DNA of 28,675 bases from an uncultured Acetatifactor sp. (GTDB lineage Bacteria; Bacillota; Clostridia; Lachnospirales; Lachnospiraceae). Where the stretch lies: positions 1 through 28,675 of the forward strand of contig CAJUNZ010000030.1 in the NCBI GenBank assembly GCA_910587755.1, given 5' to 3'. A program made the position numbers and the translations under genes. The notes under the pieces are model-generated. The model had not been told where the DNA came from and searched no databases. It saw nothing but the letters and a program-made list of their open reading frames with translations. Below, in pieces: positions 6,973 through 14,968 of this stretch (within the stretch, counting starts at the first letter, position 1; the number at the start of each line of letters is the position of its first letter).

Positions 6973-8538
6973 TCAAAGGTTGTCCACGTCCTTTTTCAAT
7001 TGTTCCCATTCACCGGGATTGTTGGTGTAATAAAGAGGGCATTTCTTGCCGCCGCAGTCGTAATGGCGCAGGATATCTTCCGTGTCAAGATCGTATACAT
7101 CTATGAGCCAGGCCAGAAGCGAGACCAGGGAGTCATATGTCTCCTGGGTAAAAGAACCGTCCCTGGCCAGGTAGCAGCACTCTATGGATATGGAGTCAAA
7201 ATTACGGGTCATCACCGCATAGGCAATCTCGTCCAGGGGCACGCACTGTATGATCTCTCCCTCATAGCCGATGATAAAATGTGCGCTGACACTGTTCTCA
7301 TGAGTGTCTTTCTGCTGCTCAAAATAGCTGCGGTTCTGGGCAGCACTGGTGCCGGGATTTGCCGTATAGTGCACAAATATGCTGGTCACAGACTCCAGGG
7401 AATCCCCGGGCCTGGAAAATTCGTTGGGTGTAAGAAAATTCTCTGTCCACTGGGGATGTCTGTTAAAATCTTCCGAAGGCAGTCCCTGCACTGTCACGTT
7501 TGAAGGCGGCCGGCTGGCAGCCCCGTTATCCACATTCGGAAGGGACTCCTGCTGACTGTTGGGCGTGGCTGCCGACGCAGGATTCTCCCGAAACATAAAT
7601 GCCGCCGCAAGAACCACAATGCAGAACACCCAAAACCCTATGGCTGCCCGCTGCATCAGGGCATAGCGCCTGCGTCGGGCTGCACTCCCGCGGGAACGGC
7701 TCTTCTGCCCGTTTCTGACAGGACTGTTTCTCCTCTGACCGCCTGCCCCTTCCCCGGATCGGTTTATGTACATGGGTTCCTCCACCGAGCGGGGACCGCG
7801 CCTGGCTGCTCTCCCTTCCATCGGACGGGCTCCATGTCTGACACACCCGCCCTCCATAGGGCGAGGTCCACGTCTGACAGTTCCCGCTTCCATCAGGCGT
7901 CCTCCCTGACGGGCGGTTCCCGATCCTATAGGATGGACTCCCTGACGGGATGCTCCCCCTCCCATGGGGCGTCCTCCCTGACGGGCGGTTCCCGCTTCCA
8001 TGGGACGGACTCCCTGACGGGCGGTTCCCGATCCCATGGGGCGCACTCCCTGACGGGATGCTCCCCCTCCCATAGGGCGCACTCCCTGACGGGCGGTTCC
8101 CGATCCCATGGGGCGGACCCCCTGGCGGGATGCTCCCCCTCCCATGGGGCGCACTCCCTGACGGGCGGTTCCCAATTCCATGGGGCGGACCCCCTGGCGG
8201 GATGCTCCCCCTCCCATAGGGCACACTCCGCGCCTGACAGTTTCGGCTTCCACAGGGCGGGCTCCCTGGCCCACTGCTCTGCGGGCGGGCCTCCCGGCCG
8301 GATTTCCTGCCCCCAAACCTGCGGTCCTGGGGCCCATCTGTCCACACTGTATTGCTCCCGCCCCAATGTTCCGGTCCTGTCCTCTTCTGGTAGTTCCCAC
8401 CGGACCTGTGCTCTTCTGCTGTGCAAATTCTGTCAGGTAAGGATTCCTTCCGGAAGCACGCCTCCCCTGTCCTGATGCAATTCCTTCTCTTCCTTCCTCC
8501 CCATATGTAAACTGCAAAGCATTATCCTGTACTGACAT
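6973..8538 (-). CDS. Membrane-anchored N-acetylmuramoyl-L-alanine amidase with cytoplasmic repeat domain
   Basis: The 521-residue protein has three parts. Residues 1-296 are Arg/Gly/Pro-rich and contain 13 repeats of 12 residues (consensus GxGxxRQGVRPM, about 97-252), ending in a very basic stretch (RGSAARRRRY). Residues about 297-316 form one transmembrane helix (IGFWVFCIVVLAAAFMF). The rest is an Amidase_2/PGRP-like zinc amidase: FVHYTA with His390, AHFIIGYEGEI, and LRHYDCGGKKCP with His492 and Cys500 as further ligands. The basic residues before the helix suggest the repeats are inside the cell and the amidase faces the wall, where it would cut the MurNAc-L-Ala bond. The ATG at 8538 follows GGTGGGGAGAA. 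The enzyme domain is secure; the role of the repeats is unknown. Confidence 0.9.
   Translation of the reverse strand: MSVQDNALQFTYGEEGREGIASGQGRRASGRNPYLTEFAQQKSTGPVGTTRRGQDRNIGAGAIQCGQMGPRTAGLGAGNPAGRPARRAVGQGARPVEAETVRRGVCPMGGGASRQGVRPMELGTARQGVRPMGGGASRQGVRPMGSGTARQGVRPMGGGASRQGVRPMGSGTARQGVRPMEAGTARQGGRPMGGGASRQGVHPIGSGTARQGGRLMEAGTVRRGPRPMEGGCVRHGARPMEGRAARRGPRSVEEPMYINRSGEGAGGQRRNSPVRNGQKSRSRGSAARRRRYALMQRAAIGFWVFCIVVLAAAFMFRENPASAATPNSQQESLPNVDNGAASRPPSNVTVQGLPSEDFNRHPQWTENFLTPNEFSRPGDSLESVTSIFVHYTANPGTSAAQNRSYFEQQKDTHENSVSAHFIIGYEGEIIQCVPLDEIAYAVMTRNFDSISIECCYLARDGSFTQETYDSLVSLLAWLIDVYDLDTEDILRHYDCGGKKCPLYYTNNPGEWEQLKKDVDNL
7783..8250 (-). repeat. 13 tandem 36-bp repeats coding 12-residue units
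   Basis: Thirteen in-frame 36-bp units encode alternating versions such as GGGASRQGVRPM and GSGTARQGVRPM. The central units 2-7 are almost identical in pairs, while the outer ones (1 and 11-13) have diverged. The higher-order pair (72 bp) suggests recent expansion by unequal recombination or slippage. Because the unit length is a multiple of three, the other frames of this stretch stay open too; those frames are not genes. Confidence 0.95.
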
Positions 8539-8829
8539 TTCTCCCCACCTCACCGTACTTTACATAACGCATGCCGCATTATCCAGCTCACTTCCCTGTC
8601 TGCTGCCGTACCCCTGAAATTCTGCGCTTTCCTGAATTTCTAAACATTTCTGTTGTTCCTGAATCCCTGGCATCCCCTGCGCTCCCGGGTATTTTCCGCA
8701 CTTTCAGCAGACCTCTGTCCCTGTTACGTGCATAGTATAGAACAGAAATGTATCATTTTTGTTTATTTCTCTCTTAATATTTGTATGGAATGAATTCACA
8801 GGGAAAATCCGGGCCGCTCCGCACCAGCC
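8539..8829. other. Intergenic region upstream of the amidase gene
   Basis: I see no gene here. A minus-strand TATACT (8734-8739) could be the -10 of the amidase-rpe transcript, but no good -35 lies 16-18 bases upstream of it, so this is only a candidate. The rest is C-rich and shows no clear hairpin. Confidence 0.4.
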
Positions 8830-8864
8830 AAAAGCAGCCTGCAGAGTCATCCCCCGCAGGCTGC
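8830..8864 (-). terminator. Intrinsic terminator after the transketolase genes
   Basis: On the minus strand GCAGCCTGC (8856-8864) and GCAGGCTGC (8834-8842) form a perfect 9-bp stem with a 13-base loop, followed by TTTT. It lies 22 bases past the stop of the transketolase C-terminal subunit and closes the araD-transketolase unit. Confidence 0.85.
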
Positions 8865-8886
8865 CAGCCATGTTCAAACTTATCTC

Positions 8887-9840
8887 TCAACCCTTTACAA
8901 AAGCTTTCACAGATTTAAATACGCCCTCCGCGTCAAGCCCGTATTTTGCCACCAGCTCCGCTGCTGGACCGGACTCGCCGAACACATCCTGCATGCCCAG
9001 GCGCTTCACCCTTGTTGGCAGTTTCTCGCTGAGACAATCGCAGACCGCGCTGCCCAGGCCGCCAATCACAGAATGTTCTTCCACCGTCACCACCCTGCCT
9101 GTCTTCCCGGCGCTTGCGAGGACAAGCTCCTCATCCAAAGGCTTGATGGTGCAGATGCTCAGAACCTCCGCGCTAATGCCCTCCGCCGCCAGCTTTTCCG
9201 CCGCCCCCAGGGCGGAATCCACACAGATGCCCGTGGCTATGACTGTGACATCTTTTCCCTCTCGGACAACATTTCCCTTGCCGATCTGGAACTCATAGCC
9301 GGGCCTGTCATTGATCACCGGCACCGCTGAACGGCCAAAGCGCAGATATACCGGGCCTTCATGCTCCAGCGCCGCCCGGACTGCCGCCCTGGCCTCCACA
9401 TCGTCAGCCGGACACATGACCACCATCCCCGGAATCGTCCTCATAAGAGCGATGTCCTCATTGCACTGATGGCTTGCACCGTCTTCCCCCACGGTGATTC
9501 CCGCATGGGTGGCGCCGATCTTTACATTCAAATGAGGATATCCAATGGAATTGCGGACCTGTTCAAAAGCCCTTCCCGCCGCAAACATGGCAAAGGAACT
9601 CACAAAGGGAATCTTGCCCACCAGGGACAGCCCTGCCGCCACTCCCATCATATTTGCCTCCGCAATACCACAGTCAATATGGCGGTCCGGATAGGCTTTC
9701 TTAAAAATACCTGTCTTGGTAGCTGCCGCCAGATCCGCGTCCAGCACCACCAGATTGGGATACTCCTCCCCCAGCTCCGCCAGCATCTGGCCATAGCTCT
9801 CCCGGGTAGCAATCTTCTTCACTGCACTCTTCTCTGCCAT
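8887..9840 (-). CDS. Transketolase, C-terminal subunit
   Basis: This 317-residue protein is the second half of a split transketolase: the pyrimidine-binding domain followed by the transketolase C-terminal domain. It works with the N-terminal subunit encoded just upstream to move two-carbon ketol units between pentose, triose and hexose phosphates, with thiamine diphosphate as cofactor. Recognisable segments include IDCGIAEANMMGVAAGL, which holds the catalytic Glu that activates the cofactor, the FAMFAAGRAFEQVRNSI helix and GATHAGITVGEDGASHQ. VVTVEEHSVIGGLGSAV is in the C-terminal domain. Its ATG at 9840 overlaps the TGA of the upstream subunit (TGATG), a classic sign of translational coupling, with AGGTGA upstream. 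Split transketolases are common in Firmicutes and archaea. The related C-terminal half of DXP synthase is a less likely alternative. Confidence 0.93.
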   Translation of the reverse strand: MAEKSAVKKIATRESYGQMLAELGEEYPNLVVLDADLAAATKTGIFKKAYPDRHIDCGIAEANMMGVAAGLSLVGKIPFVSSFAMFAAGRAFEQVRNSIGYPHLNVKIGATHAGITVGEDGASHQCNEDIALMRTIPGMVVMCPADDVEARAAVRAALEHEGPVYLRFGRSAVPVINDRPGYEFQIGKGNVVREGKDVTVIATGICVDSALGAAEKLAAEGISAEVLSICTIKPLDEELVLASAGKTGRVVTVEEHSVIGGLGSAVCDCLSEKLPTRVKRLGMQDVFGESGPAAELVAKYGLDAEGVFKSVKAFVKG

Positions 9841-10682
9841 CACGCTTCACCTGCTTTCTCTAACTGGGCTTCAATCCTGTCCAGATCCTCCATGGCCACG
9901 GCAAACTCCTGGTCGTTGGGAGCCTTACCGTGCCAGTCCGGATTGTTCTCCATAAAGGAAACTCCTTTGCCCTTCAGGCTGTGCATAATGATACAGGAGG
10001 GCATTCCCTTGAACTGCCTGGCCTCATCAAAAGCCCCCCGCAGCGCGTCAAAATCATGTGCATCCACATGGATCACATGGAATTGAAACGCCTCAAACTT
10101 CTTGTCAATGGGATAAGGAGAACAAACCTGGTCAATGGGACCGTCAATCTGCAGGTTATTGTTGTCAATAATGACGCAGAGATTATCCAGCTTCCGGAAC
10201 CCTGCCAGCATTGCCGCCTCCCACACCTGTCCTTCCTGAATCTCACCGTCCCCCAGAAGCGTGTACACACGGAAACTGCGGCCGTCCATCTTTCCCCCCA
10301 GAGCCATGCCCACCGCAGCGGAGACACCCTGCCCCAGGGAACCCGAGGCCATGTCCACGCCGGGAATGTGCATGCAGGGATGCCCCTGCAGGTAAGAACC
10401 CAGCCTGCGCAGCGTCTTCAGATCCTCCACCGGAAAATATCCCCTGTGTGCCAGGGCCGCATAAAGTCCCGGGGCGTTATGCCCCTTGGACAGCACAAAA
10501 CGGTCCCTGTCCTCCTTGTCAGGGTCCCGTGGATCAATGTTCATCTCCTCAAAGTACAGATAAGTAAACACATCTGCCGACGAAAGGGATCCTCCCGGAT
10601 GCCCCGCCTTTGCGCTGTGAACTGCCGTTATGATTCCTTTCCGCACGTCATTTGCATGCCTGCGCAGTTCTGTATTTTTCAT
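9840..10682 (-). CDS. Transketolase, N-terminal (thiamine diphosphate) subunit
   Basis: The 280-residue protein is the diphosphate-binding half of a split transketolase. It shows the AGHPGGSLSSADVFTYLYF segment near the N terminus, the Gly-rich SGSLGQGVSAAVGMALGGK, and the cofactor motif GDGEIQEGQVWEAAM ending in DNNNLQIDG (GDG-x25-NN). The ATG at 10682 (MKNTELRRHA) has GGAGGAG directly upstream; the 29 codons of open frame above it are unlikely to be translated. It lies 158 bases downstream of araD with no obvious terminator between, so the three genes probably form one unit. That unit takes L-ribulose 5-phosphate to xylulose 5-phosphate and on into the non-oxidative pentose phosphate pathway. 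Confidence 0.94.
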   Translation of the reverse strand: MKNTELRRHANDVRKGIITAVHSAKAGHPGGSLSSADVFTYLYFEEMNIDPRDPDKEDRDRFVLSKGHNAPGLYAALAHRGYFPVEDLKTLRRLGSYLQGHPCMHIPGVDMASGSLGQGVSAAVGMALGGKMDGRSFRVYTLLGDGEIQEGQVWEAAMLAGFRKLDNLCVIIDNNNLQIDGPIDQVCSPYPIDKKFEAFQFHVIHVDAHDFDALRGAFDEARQFKGMPSCIIMHSLKGKGVSFMENNPDWHGKAPNDQEFAVAMEDLDRIEAQLEKAGEA

Positions 10683-10840
10683 TGTCTCCTCCATTCCGCT
10701 CTGCTGCATACAACACCCGGTTTCCGACTCCGCTTCTTCCATTCCCAGGCTCTCCGGAACTGTTCCCACTGCGTCTCAGAACCCCGATCCCATATGCAGC
10801 CCTTCATTGTGCAGTTATCAAAGCAAGCTCTCCGGGAATT

Positions 10841-11536
10841 TTAGTTCTGACCGTAGTAAGCATTTGCGCCATGTTTTCTATAATAATGCTTGTCCTGAAG
10901 TTCCTGGGGCGCCGGCTGGATATGATGGTTGATATCCTCCGAATGGTAGGCCATCTTAGCCACTTCCTCCAGAACCACCGCATTGTGCAGCGCCTCCTCC
11001 GCATCCTTTCCCCACACAAAAGGACCATGGTTCTTGCACAGAACCGCGGGCACGGACAGGGGATCCTTACACATCCGCAGAAACTCGCTCACAATCAGCC
11101 GCCCGGTGTTCTTCTCATACCCCTCGGCGATCTCCTCCGCCGTCAGGCACCTGAGACAGGGAACCTCTCCATAGATATAGTCCGCATGAGTCGTCCCGTA
11201 ACAGGGGATGCTCCTGCCTGCCTGAGCCCAGCTGGTGGCGTAGGAAGAACGGGTGTGGACAATGCCGCCGATCTCAGGAAAAGCCTTGTAGAGCTCTACA
11301 TGGGTGGGAGTGTCAGAAGAAGGATTGTACTCACCCTCCACTTTCCTGCCCTCCAGGTCCACCACCACCATGGCTTCCGGCGTCAGCTTTTCATATTTCA
11401 CACCGCTGGGCTTGATGATAAACAGGCCGCTGGCCCTGTCAATGGCACTCACGTTACCCCAGGTAAAATTCACAAGGCCATACTTGGGCAGATCCATATT
11501 CGCTTCACAGACAATCTTTTTCAGTTCTTCTAGCAT
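10841..11536 (-). CDS. araD: L-ribulose-5-phosphate 4-epimerase (AraD/UlaF/SgbE family)
   Basis: The 231-residue class II aldolase-fold protein converts L-ribulose 5-phosphate to D-xylulose 5-phosphate. Family segments are TWGNVSAIDR, IKPSGVKYEKLTPE, PSSDTPTHVELYKAFPEIGG, GTTHADYIYGEVPC, CKNHGPFVWG and the C-terminal DKHYYRKHGANAYYGQ. Length is exactly that of the family. One oddity is that the usual metal-binding VHTHS reads VHTRS (residues 93-97), so the second of the three zinc histidines appears to be Arg96. The ATG at 11536 has AAAGGAG upstream and a strong promoter at 11651-11679. No araA or araB is visible, so the substrate could come from arabinose or from ascorbate-type pathways. Confidence 0.92.
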   Translation of the reverse strand: MLEELKKIVCEANMDLPKYGLVNFTWGNVSAIDRASGLFIIKPSGVKYEKLTPEAMVVVDLEGRKVEGEYNPSSDTPTHVELYKAFPEIGGIVHTRSSYATSWAQAGRSIPCYGTTHADYIYGEVPCLRCLTAEEIAEGYEKNTGRLIVSEFLRMCKDPLSVPAVLCKNHGPFVWGKDAEEALHNAVVLEEVAKMAYHSEDINHHIQPAPQELQDKHYYRKHGANAYYGQN

Positions 11537-11650
11537 ATTAGGCTCCTTTCTATAAACCGACAGCTCCAGCCGCCGGACTGATTCAAAATGTCGGCTGATA
11601 CTTTTTTATCGTCATTTTTCTGATTCCTCAAGAGCTTCTCTTTTAATTAT

Positions 11651-11679
11651 AGTATAGAAAAAATATCCTGCAAAGTCAA
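11651..11679 (-). promoter_or_regulatory. Sigma-A promoter of the araD-transketolase unit
   Basis: On the minus strand TTGACT (11674-11679) and TATACT (11651-11656) are separated by 17 bases, with an AT-rich spacer. The leader to the araD start is about 110 bases; I found no clear operator palindrome in it. Confidence 0.8.
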
Positions 11680-11789
11680 CTTCTGAAATTCTGATAAGAG
11701 CAAAAAACTGGCAGAAAATTTCCCTCTCCGGCATGTCAGCCCCCGGGTCCACATACATTATAGAAAAGTTTTTCGTTTGAGGTATAAGA

Positions 11790-13616
11790 ATGAACAAGCG
11801 CTCCCATGTCACCGCCAGGCAGATGCTGTTTGCCCTGGGGTTCCTGCTGGCATTCCTGAGCATGACCATCTTCCTGTTCTCCTTCCAGCGGGATGAAAAG
11901 CGGTTCACCAATATCACCACAGAGCTCTTCGCAGGAGAGATGAAAGCCAATACCCTGAACATGCACTATACCATCGCCCACCCGGAAAATTTCGGGATCT
12001 ACGACTATAAACCAGCCCTGGGCATATATGATCCGGGACAGGAGCTCCAGGGCCAGGCAGGACTGGAAAATACCCTGGCTGCCCTCAATGCCATACATAA
12101 GGAAAATCTCTCCCCAGGCGACGCCCGTCTCTGGCAGCTGATGAACCGCTCTCTGGAGAACTCCCTGGCGCTGGGAAGTTTTTCCTACTACGGAGAGCCC
12201 CTTTCTCCGTCCTCCGGCACCCAGACACAGCTCCCCATCCTTCTCGCCGAATACACTTTCCGCACCAGGCAGGATGTGGAGGACTACCTGGGACTCCTGG
12301 ACCAGACTGACGAATACCTTGCCTCCCTGCTGGTGTATGAGCAGGAGAAGGCGGCCGCAGGACTGCTGATGCCCTCCTCCTTTCTGCAGGAAGTCCGGGC
12401 TCAGTGCGACAGCGTCATCACGGCGGACGCGCTGGAGAGCGGAACCCATTTTCTGCAGACCACATTCCGGGAACGGATAGCGGCCCTTGTGCAGGAGGGC
12501 ATCGTCACGGCCAAAGAGGCAGAGTCCTACCAGGCTCTGAATGAGCGGCTGCTCAGAACCGTGGTGCTGCCTGCCTACACCTCCCTGGGAGACGGACTGC
12601 TGCTTCTGGAGGATGACTCTATTCTGCCCTCGGGCCTGGCAACCCTGCCCCAGGGAAAAGCCTACTACGAAAAACTTATGATCTCCAAGACCGGATCCTA
12701 TCGTCCCATAGACGAGATTCAAAAGCTCCTGACTGCGCAGTTTACCAGAGAGTATGACGCTGTGAAAGAGATTGTGGCGCAGCATCCCGACTTGGTTTCC
12801 TCCTATGGCGCCCCCCGGGAATTTCCCCTCAAGAGCGCCGCTCTGATGCTGGCGGATCTGCAGCAGCGGATGGGGAAAGATTTCCCCGCCATCCCCGGAG
12901 GCACGGTCAACGCGGCGGTGAAAGCACTCTCCCCCAGCCTGGAGCCCTACTGCGCTCCGGCTTTTTATCTGACCTCCCCCCTGGACGATACGGAGTCCAA
13001 CACCATCTACATCAACCAGGCAAAAACCCCCGACGGGCTGGACCTTTACACCACCCTGGCCCATGAGGGATACCCGGGACATCTGTACCAGAACGCCTAC
13101 CACAACCGCACCTGCCAGGAGCAGGAAGAGCGCCCTGCCAGACAGCTGCTCTGGTACGGCGGATACCAGGAAGGGTGGGCACTCTACGGAGAATTTCTGT
13201 CCTATGATTACGCCGCCGAGCTGTTAGAGGAGGAAGGGCTGGAGACGGCAGCCCTCTGGGCCCGGCTGGAAAGACACAACCGCAGCCTGCAGCTTTGCCT
13301 GTACTCCCTTATCGACATCATGGTTCACTATGAGGGCGCTTCCTACAGTCATATCGCTACGGCTCTGGAAGGATTCGGCATCACTGACAGCGACTCCATC
13401 AAGTCCATCTACCATGTGATCGTGCAGGAGCCCTGCAACTATCTGAAATATTACCTGGGATATCTGGAAATACTGGAATTAAAAGCCCGGGCCGAAGAAC
13501 TCTGGGACGCGGATTACTCCGACTATCGCTTCCACTGTTTCTATCTGGACTGCGGCCCCTGCGACTTTCTGACCCTGGGCGAGCTTCTGGAAGAGACTCC
13601 CTCCGGGGCTCCCTGA
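11790..13616 (+). CDS. DUF885 family membrane-anchored metallopeptidase-like protein
   Basis: This is the first plus-strand gene in the window and is divergent from araD. The 608-residue protein has an N-terminal membrane anchor (about residues 10-32, QMLFALGFLLAFLSMTIFLF) preceded by basic residues. A long helical region leads to the DUF885 core, with the zinc motif HEGYPGH at 425-431 and the downstream EGWALYGE at 461-468, which probably supplies the third ligand. These are the hallmarks of the DUF885 family, whose members are thought to be zinc carboxypeptidases related to M32. The anchor places the domain outside the cell, where it could trim peptides. The ATG follows GAGGTATAAG. The substrate is unknown. 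Confidence 0.88.
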   Translation: MNKRSHVTARQMLFALGFLLAFLSMTIFLFSFQRDEKRFTNITTELFAGEMKANTLNMHYTIAHPENFGIYDYKPALGIYDPGQELQGQAGLENTLAALNAIHKENLSPGDARLWQLMNRSLENSLALGSFSYYGEPLSPSSGTQTQLPILLAEYTFRTRQDVEDYLGLLDQTDEYLASLLVYEQEKAAAGLLMPSSFLQEVRAQCDSVITADALESGTHFLQTTFRERIAALVQEGIVTAKEAESYQALNERLLRTVVLPAYTSLGDGLLLLEDDSILPSGLATLPQGKAYYEKLMISKTGSYRPIDEIQKLLTAQFTREYDAVKEIVAQHPDLVSSYGAPREFPLKSAALMLADLQQRMGKDFPAIPGGTVNAAVKALSPSLEPYCAPAFYLTSPLDDTESNTIYINQAKTPDGLDLYTTLAHEGYPGHLYQNAYHNRTCQEQEERPARQLLWYGGYQEGWALYGEFLSYDYAAELLEEEGLETAALWARLERHNRSLQLCLYSLIDIMVHYEGASYSHIATALEGFGITDSDSIKSIYHVIVQEPCNYLKYYLGYLEILELKARAEELWDADYSDYRFHCFYLDCGPCDFLTLGELLEETPSGAP

Positions 13617-13689
13617 CTGACAGGGCGCCTGGAGGTGACTTCCTCTGCTCCGCCCTGACAGGGCAGCCCTGGCTGAGGCAGCGCTTCCC

Positions 13690-14139
13690 TCACTCCACTT
13701 CCATTTCCCCCAGATAATCTCTGTCCCACAGAAGTATTTTCAGCTTCCGGGCGGCCTCCACTGCAGGCTGGGTGAAATAATGGTTGGTGATCACCACCCC
13801 CACCATCCTGTCATAGTAATCCCGCCCTGCATAGGCCTCCTGGACGGCCTTTACGCCCACCGGCGCAGTATAACATTTACACTGGATGGCATAGGTGACG
13901 CCGTCTTTCTCCGCCAGAATATCCACCCCATAATCCCCGCTGGCGCGGGTCACTTCCACCTCCAGAAAGCCCTGGCTTTTCAGAAGGTCCGCGCAGTAGT
14001 ATTCAAATTCCTGGCCATCCATCATGTCCACATCCAGAGGCAGCAGGCGTCTGAGCCGGTGCCGCAAGAAAAGTATCGCACTGAGCAGCATGGCCGCTAC
14101 CGATATAATTATGATCACTGTAATCCCATATGTATTCAT
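13690..14139 (-). CDS. Mrr-like restriction endonuclease domain protein with N-terminal membrane helix
   Basis: The 149-residue protein has one N-terminal transmembrane helix (about 5-25, GITVIIIISVAAMLLSAILF) followed by a basic stretch. A restriction endonuclease Mrr-like (PD-(D/E)XK) domain follows: DGQEFEYYCADLLKSQGF, then GDYGVDILAEKDG with Asp73, and YAIQCKCY with Gln86 and Lys88. These match the D...QxK active site of the family. Small membrane-tethered Mrr proteins of this layout are common in Firmicutes and their role is not established; DNA from outside, or the cell's own DNA at the membrane, are both possible targets. The start at 14139 has only a weak upstream AGATAAGAAG. It stands alone between the DUF885 gene and the coat genes. 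Confidence 0.85.
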   Translation of the reverse strand: MNTYGITVIIIISVAAMLLSAILFLRHRLRRLLPLDVDMMDGQEFEYYCADLLKSQGFLEVEVTRASGDYGVDILAEKDGVTYAIQCKCYTAPVGVKAVQEAYAGRDYYDRMVGVVITNHYFTQPAVEAARKLKILLWDRDYLGEMEVE

Positions 14140-14283
14140 CTTCTTATCTATTCTATCTGTCTTTCTGCCGCAGGCTCCCCGGCGGCCGTCTTCAGGCCCT
14201 GGTCCCCGGCCTCTGTCACCCGGTTTCCAGCGCTTGTTTCATCATATTCCTTCCTGCGTCCTGTTTTGTTCCCCTATGTAAAT

Positions 14284-14304
14284 GCATCCGGAAAAACCGG
14301 ATGC
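14284..14304 (-). repeat. Perfect hairpin downstream of the coat genes
   Basis: GCATCCGG and CCGGATGC form an 8-bp perfect stem with a loop of five A (five T on the minus strand). It lies 95 bases past the end of the minus-strand coat gene pair, but no T-run follows, so it is a possible RNA end or processing site rather than a clear terminator. The rest of 14140-14398 shows nothing recognisable. Confidence 0.4.
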
Positions 14305-14398
14305 GCCAGCAGACAGCGGACTGCCGCCGCGCCCGGCAGCGGCCGCCCTGCCGTCTCTAAAGCCCCTGACCGTCTGGGAAAGGCCTGGCTGACAGTGC

Positions 14399-14656
14399 TT
14401 ACAGAGTACCCTGGGTGAACAGCTGCTTCACATGGGCAACCTCTTCCTCTGTGGCCTTGCTGGCAGGCACATAGTAAGATTTCTCCCTGGCAATCTGATA
14501 AAGCTCCTCCTGAGACTGCTCGCAGGCATTACGGATCTGTTTCAGCGTCTGCTTGAGCTCTTTGTTCTCCGACTGGGCGATCATGCCTGCATAGCGGGTC
14601 AGTTCGCCGTTGATGCCCGCCAGTGTATCAGCTACCATTGTCTTTTCCTGCATCAT
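14399..14656 (-). CDS. Spore coat protein, CotF-like
   Basis: The 85-residue helical protein resembles the coat-F family of small spore coat proteins in Bacillota. The signature is the C-terminal REKSYYVPASKATEEEVAHVKQLF after a helical stretch (GELTRYAGMIAQSENKELKQTLKQIRNACE). It should be made in the mother cell and deposited on the spore surface; no signal peptide is expected or seen. ATGATG at 14651-14656 follows GGAGAGGTAG. It begins 35 bases after a second small coat-like gene, so the two form a pair likely made together. The family call is by sequence character only; a coat role is probable but untested here. Confidence 0.72.
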   Translation of the reverse strand: MMQEKTMVADTLAGINGELTRYAGMIAQSENKELKQTLKQIRNACEQSQEELYQIAREKSYYVPASKATEEEVAHVKQLFTQGTL

Positions 14657-14691
14657 ATCTACCTCTCCATTCTGGAATAATTCACAATTCC

Positions 14692-14877
14692 TTAATTCAA
14701 GAATTTCATCAGCTGCTGCTTATTGTCCATGGCCGACTTGGCGCCTTTTTCAAAAAACTGCTTGACCTTAGGGTCCATGGCCTCCTGAGCATACTCCTGC
14801 ATCTTGCAGTGAGTGGTGTCATAGCCGCCGATCAGATGCCGCAAATTCTGTAAATCAAGTTCTGAAATATTTGTCAT
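14692..14877 (-). CDS. Small spore coat-like protein paired with the CotF-like gene
   Basis: This 61-residue protein starts MTNISELDLQNLRHLIGGYD and is almost entirely helical in character (KMQEYAQEAMDPKVKQFFEKGAKSAMDNKQQLMKFL). It resembles the N-terminal part of coat-F-type proteins, and similar small genes often sit directly before a CotF gene in clostridia. A perfect AAGGAGG lies upstream of the ATG at 14877, which excludes the longer open frame reaching 15009. An AC-N16-CATA arrangement upstream, on the minus strand between about 14924 and 14950, faintly resembles a sigma-K promoter; that is speculative. The pair may encode interacting halves of one coat component. Confidence 0.7.
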   Translation of the reverse strand: MTNISELDLQNLRHLIGGYDTTHCKMQEYAQEAMDPKVKQFFEKGAKSAMDNKQQLMKFLN

Positions 14878-14968
14878 GTCTTTAACCTCCTTTTTTAATA
14901 CGAGGTTATTATCCACATTCCATAATGAAAATATGCTGCCAAAATGTAGCTGTAAAAAAAATACCCTT

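Noticed and set aside
7783..8250. Possible CRISPR array (36-bp repeats)
   Set aside because: The units are directly joined with no unique spacers and code in frame for protein.
7526..8475. Long open frames in other frames and on the other strand through the amidase repeats
   Set aside because: The 36-bp unit is a multiple of three and C/G-rich, so all frames stay open; only the frame leading into the amidase domain makes sense.
13617..13670. Terminator behind the DUF885 gene (CAGGGCG/CGCCCTG)
   Set aside because: The inverted repeat is real but the loop is long and no T-run follows, so I could not support termination.
14924..14950. Sigma-K promoter for the coat gene pair
   Set aside because: An AC-N16-CATA match is too loose to list as a feature; noted only in the gene entry.
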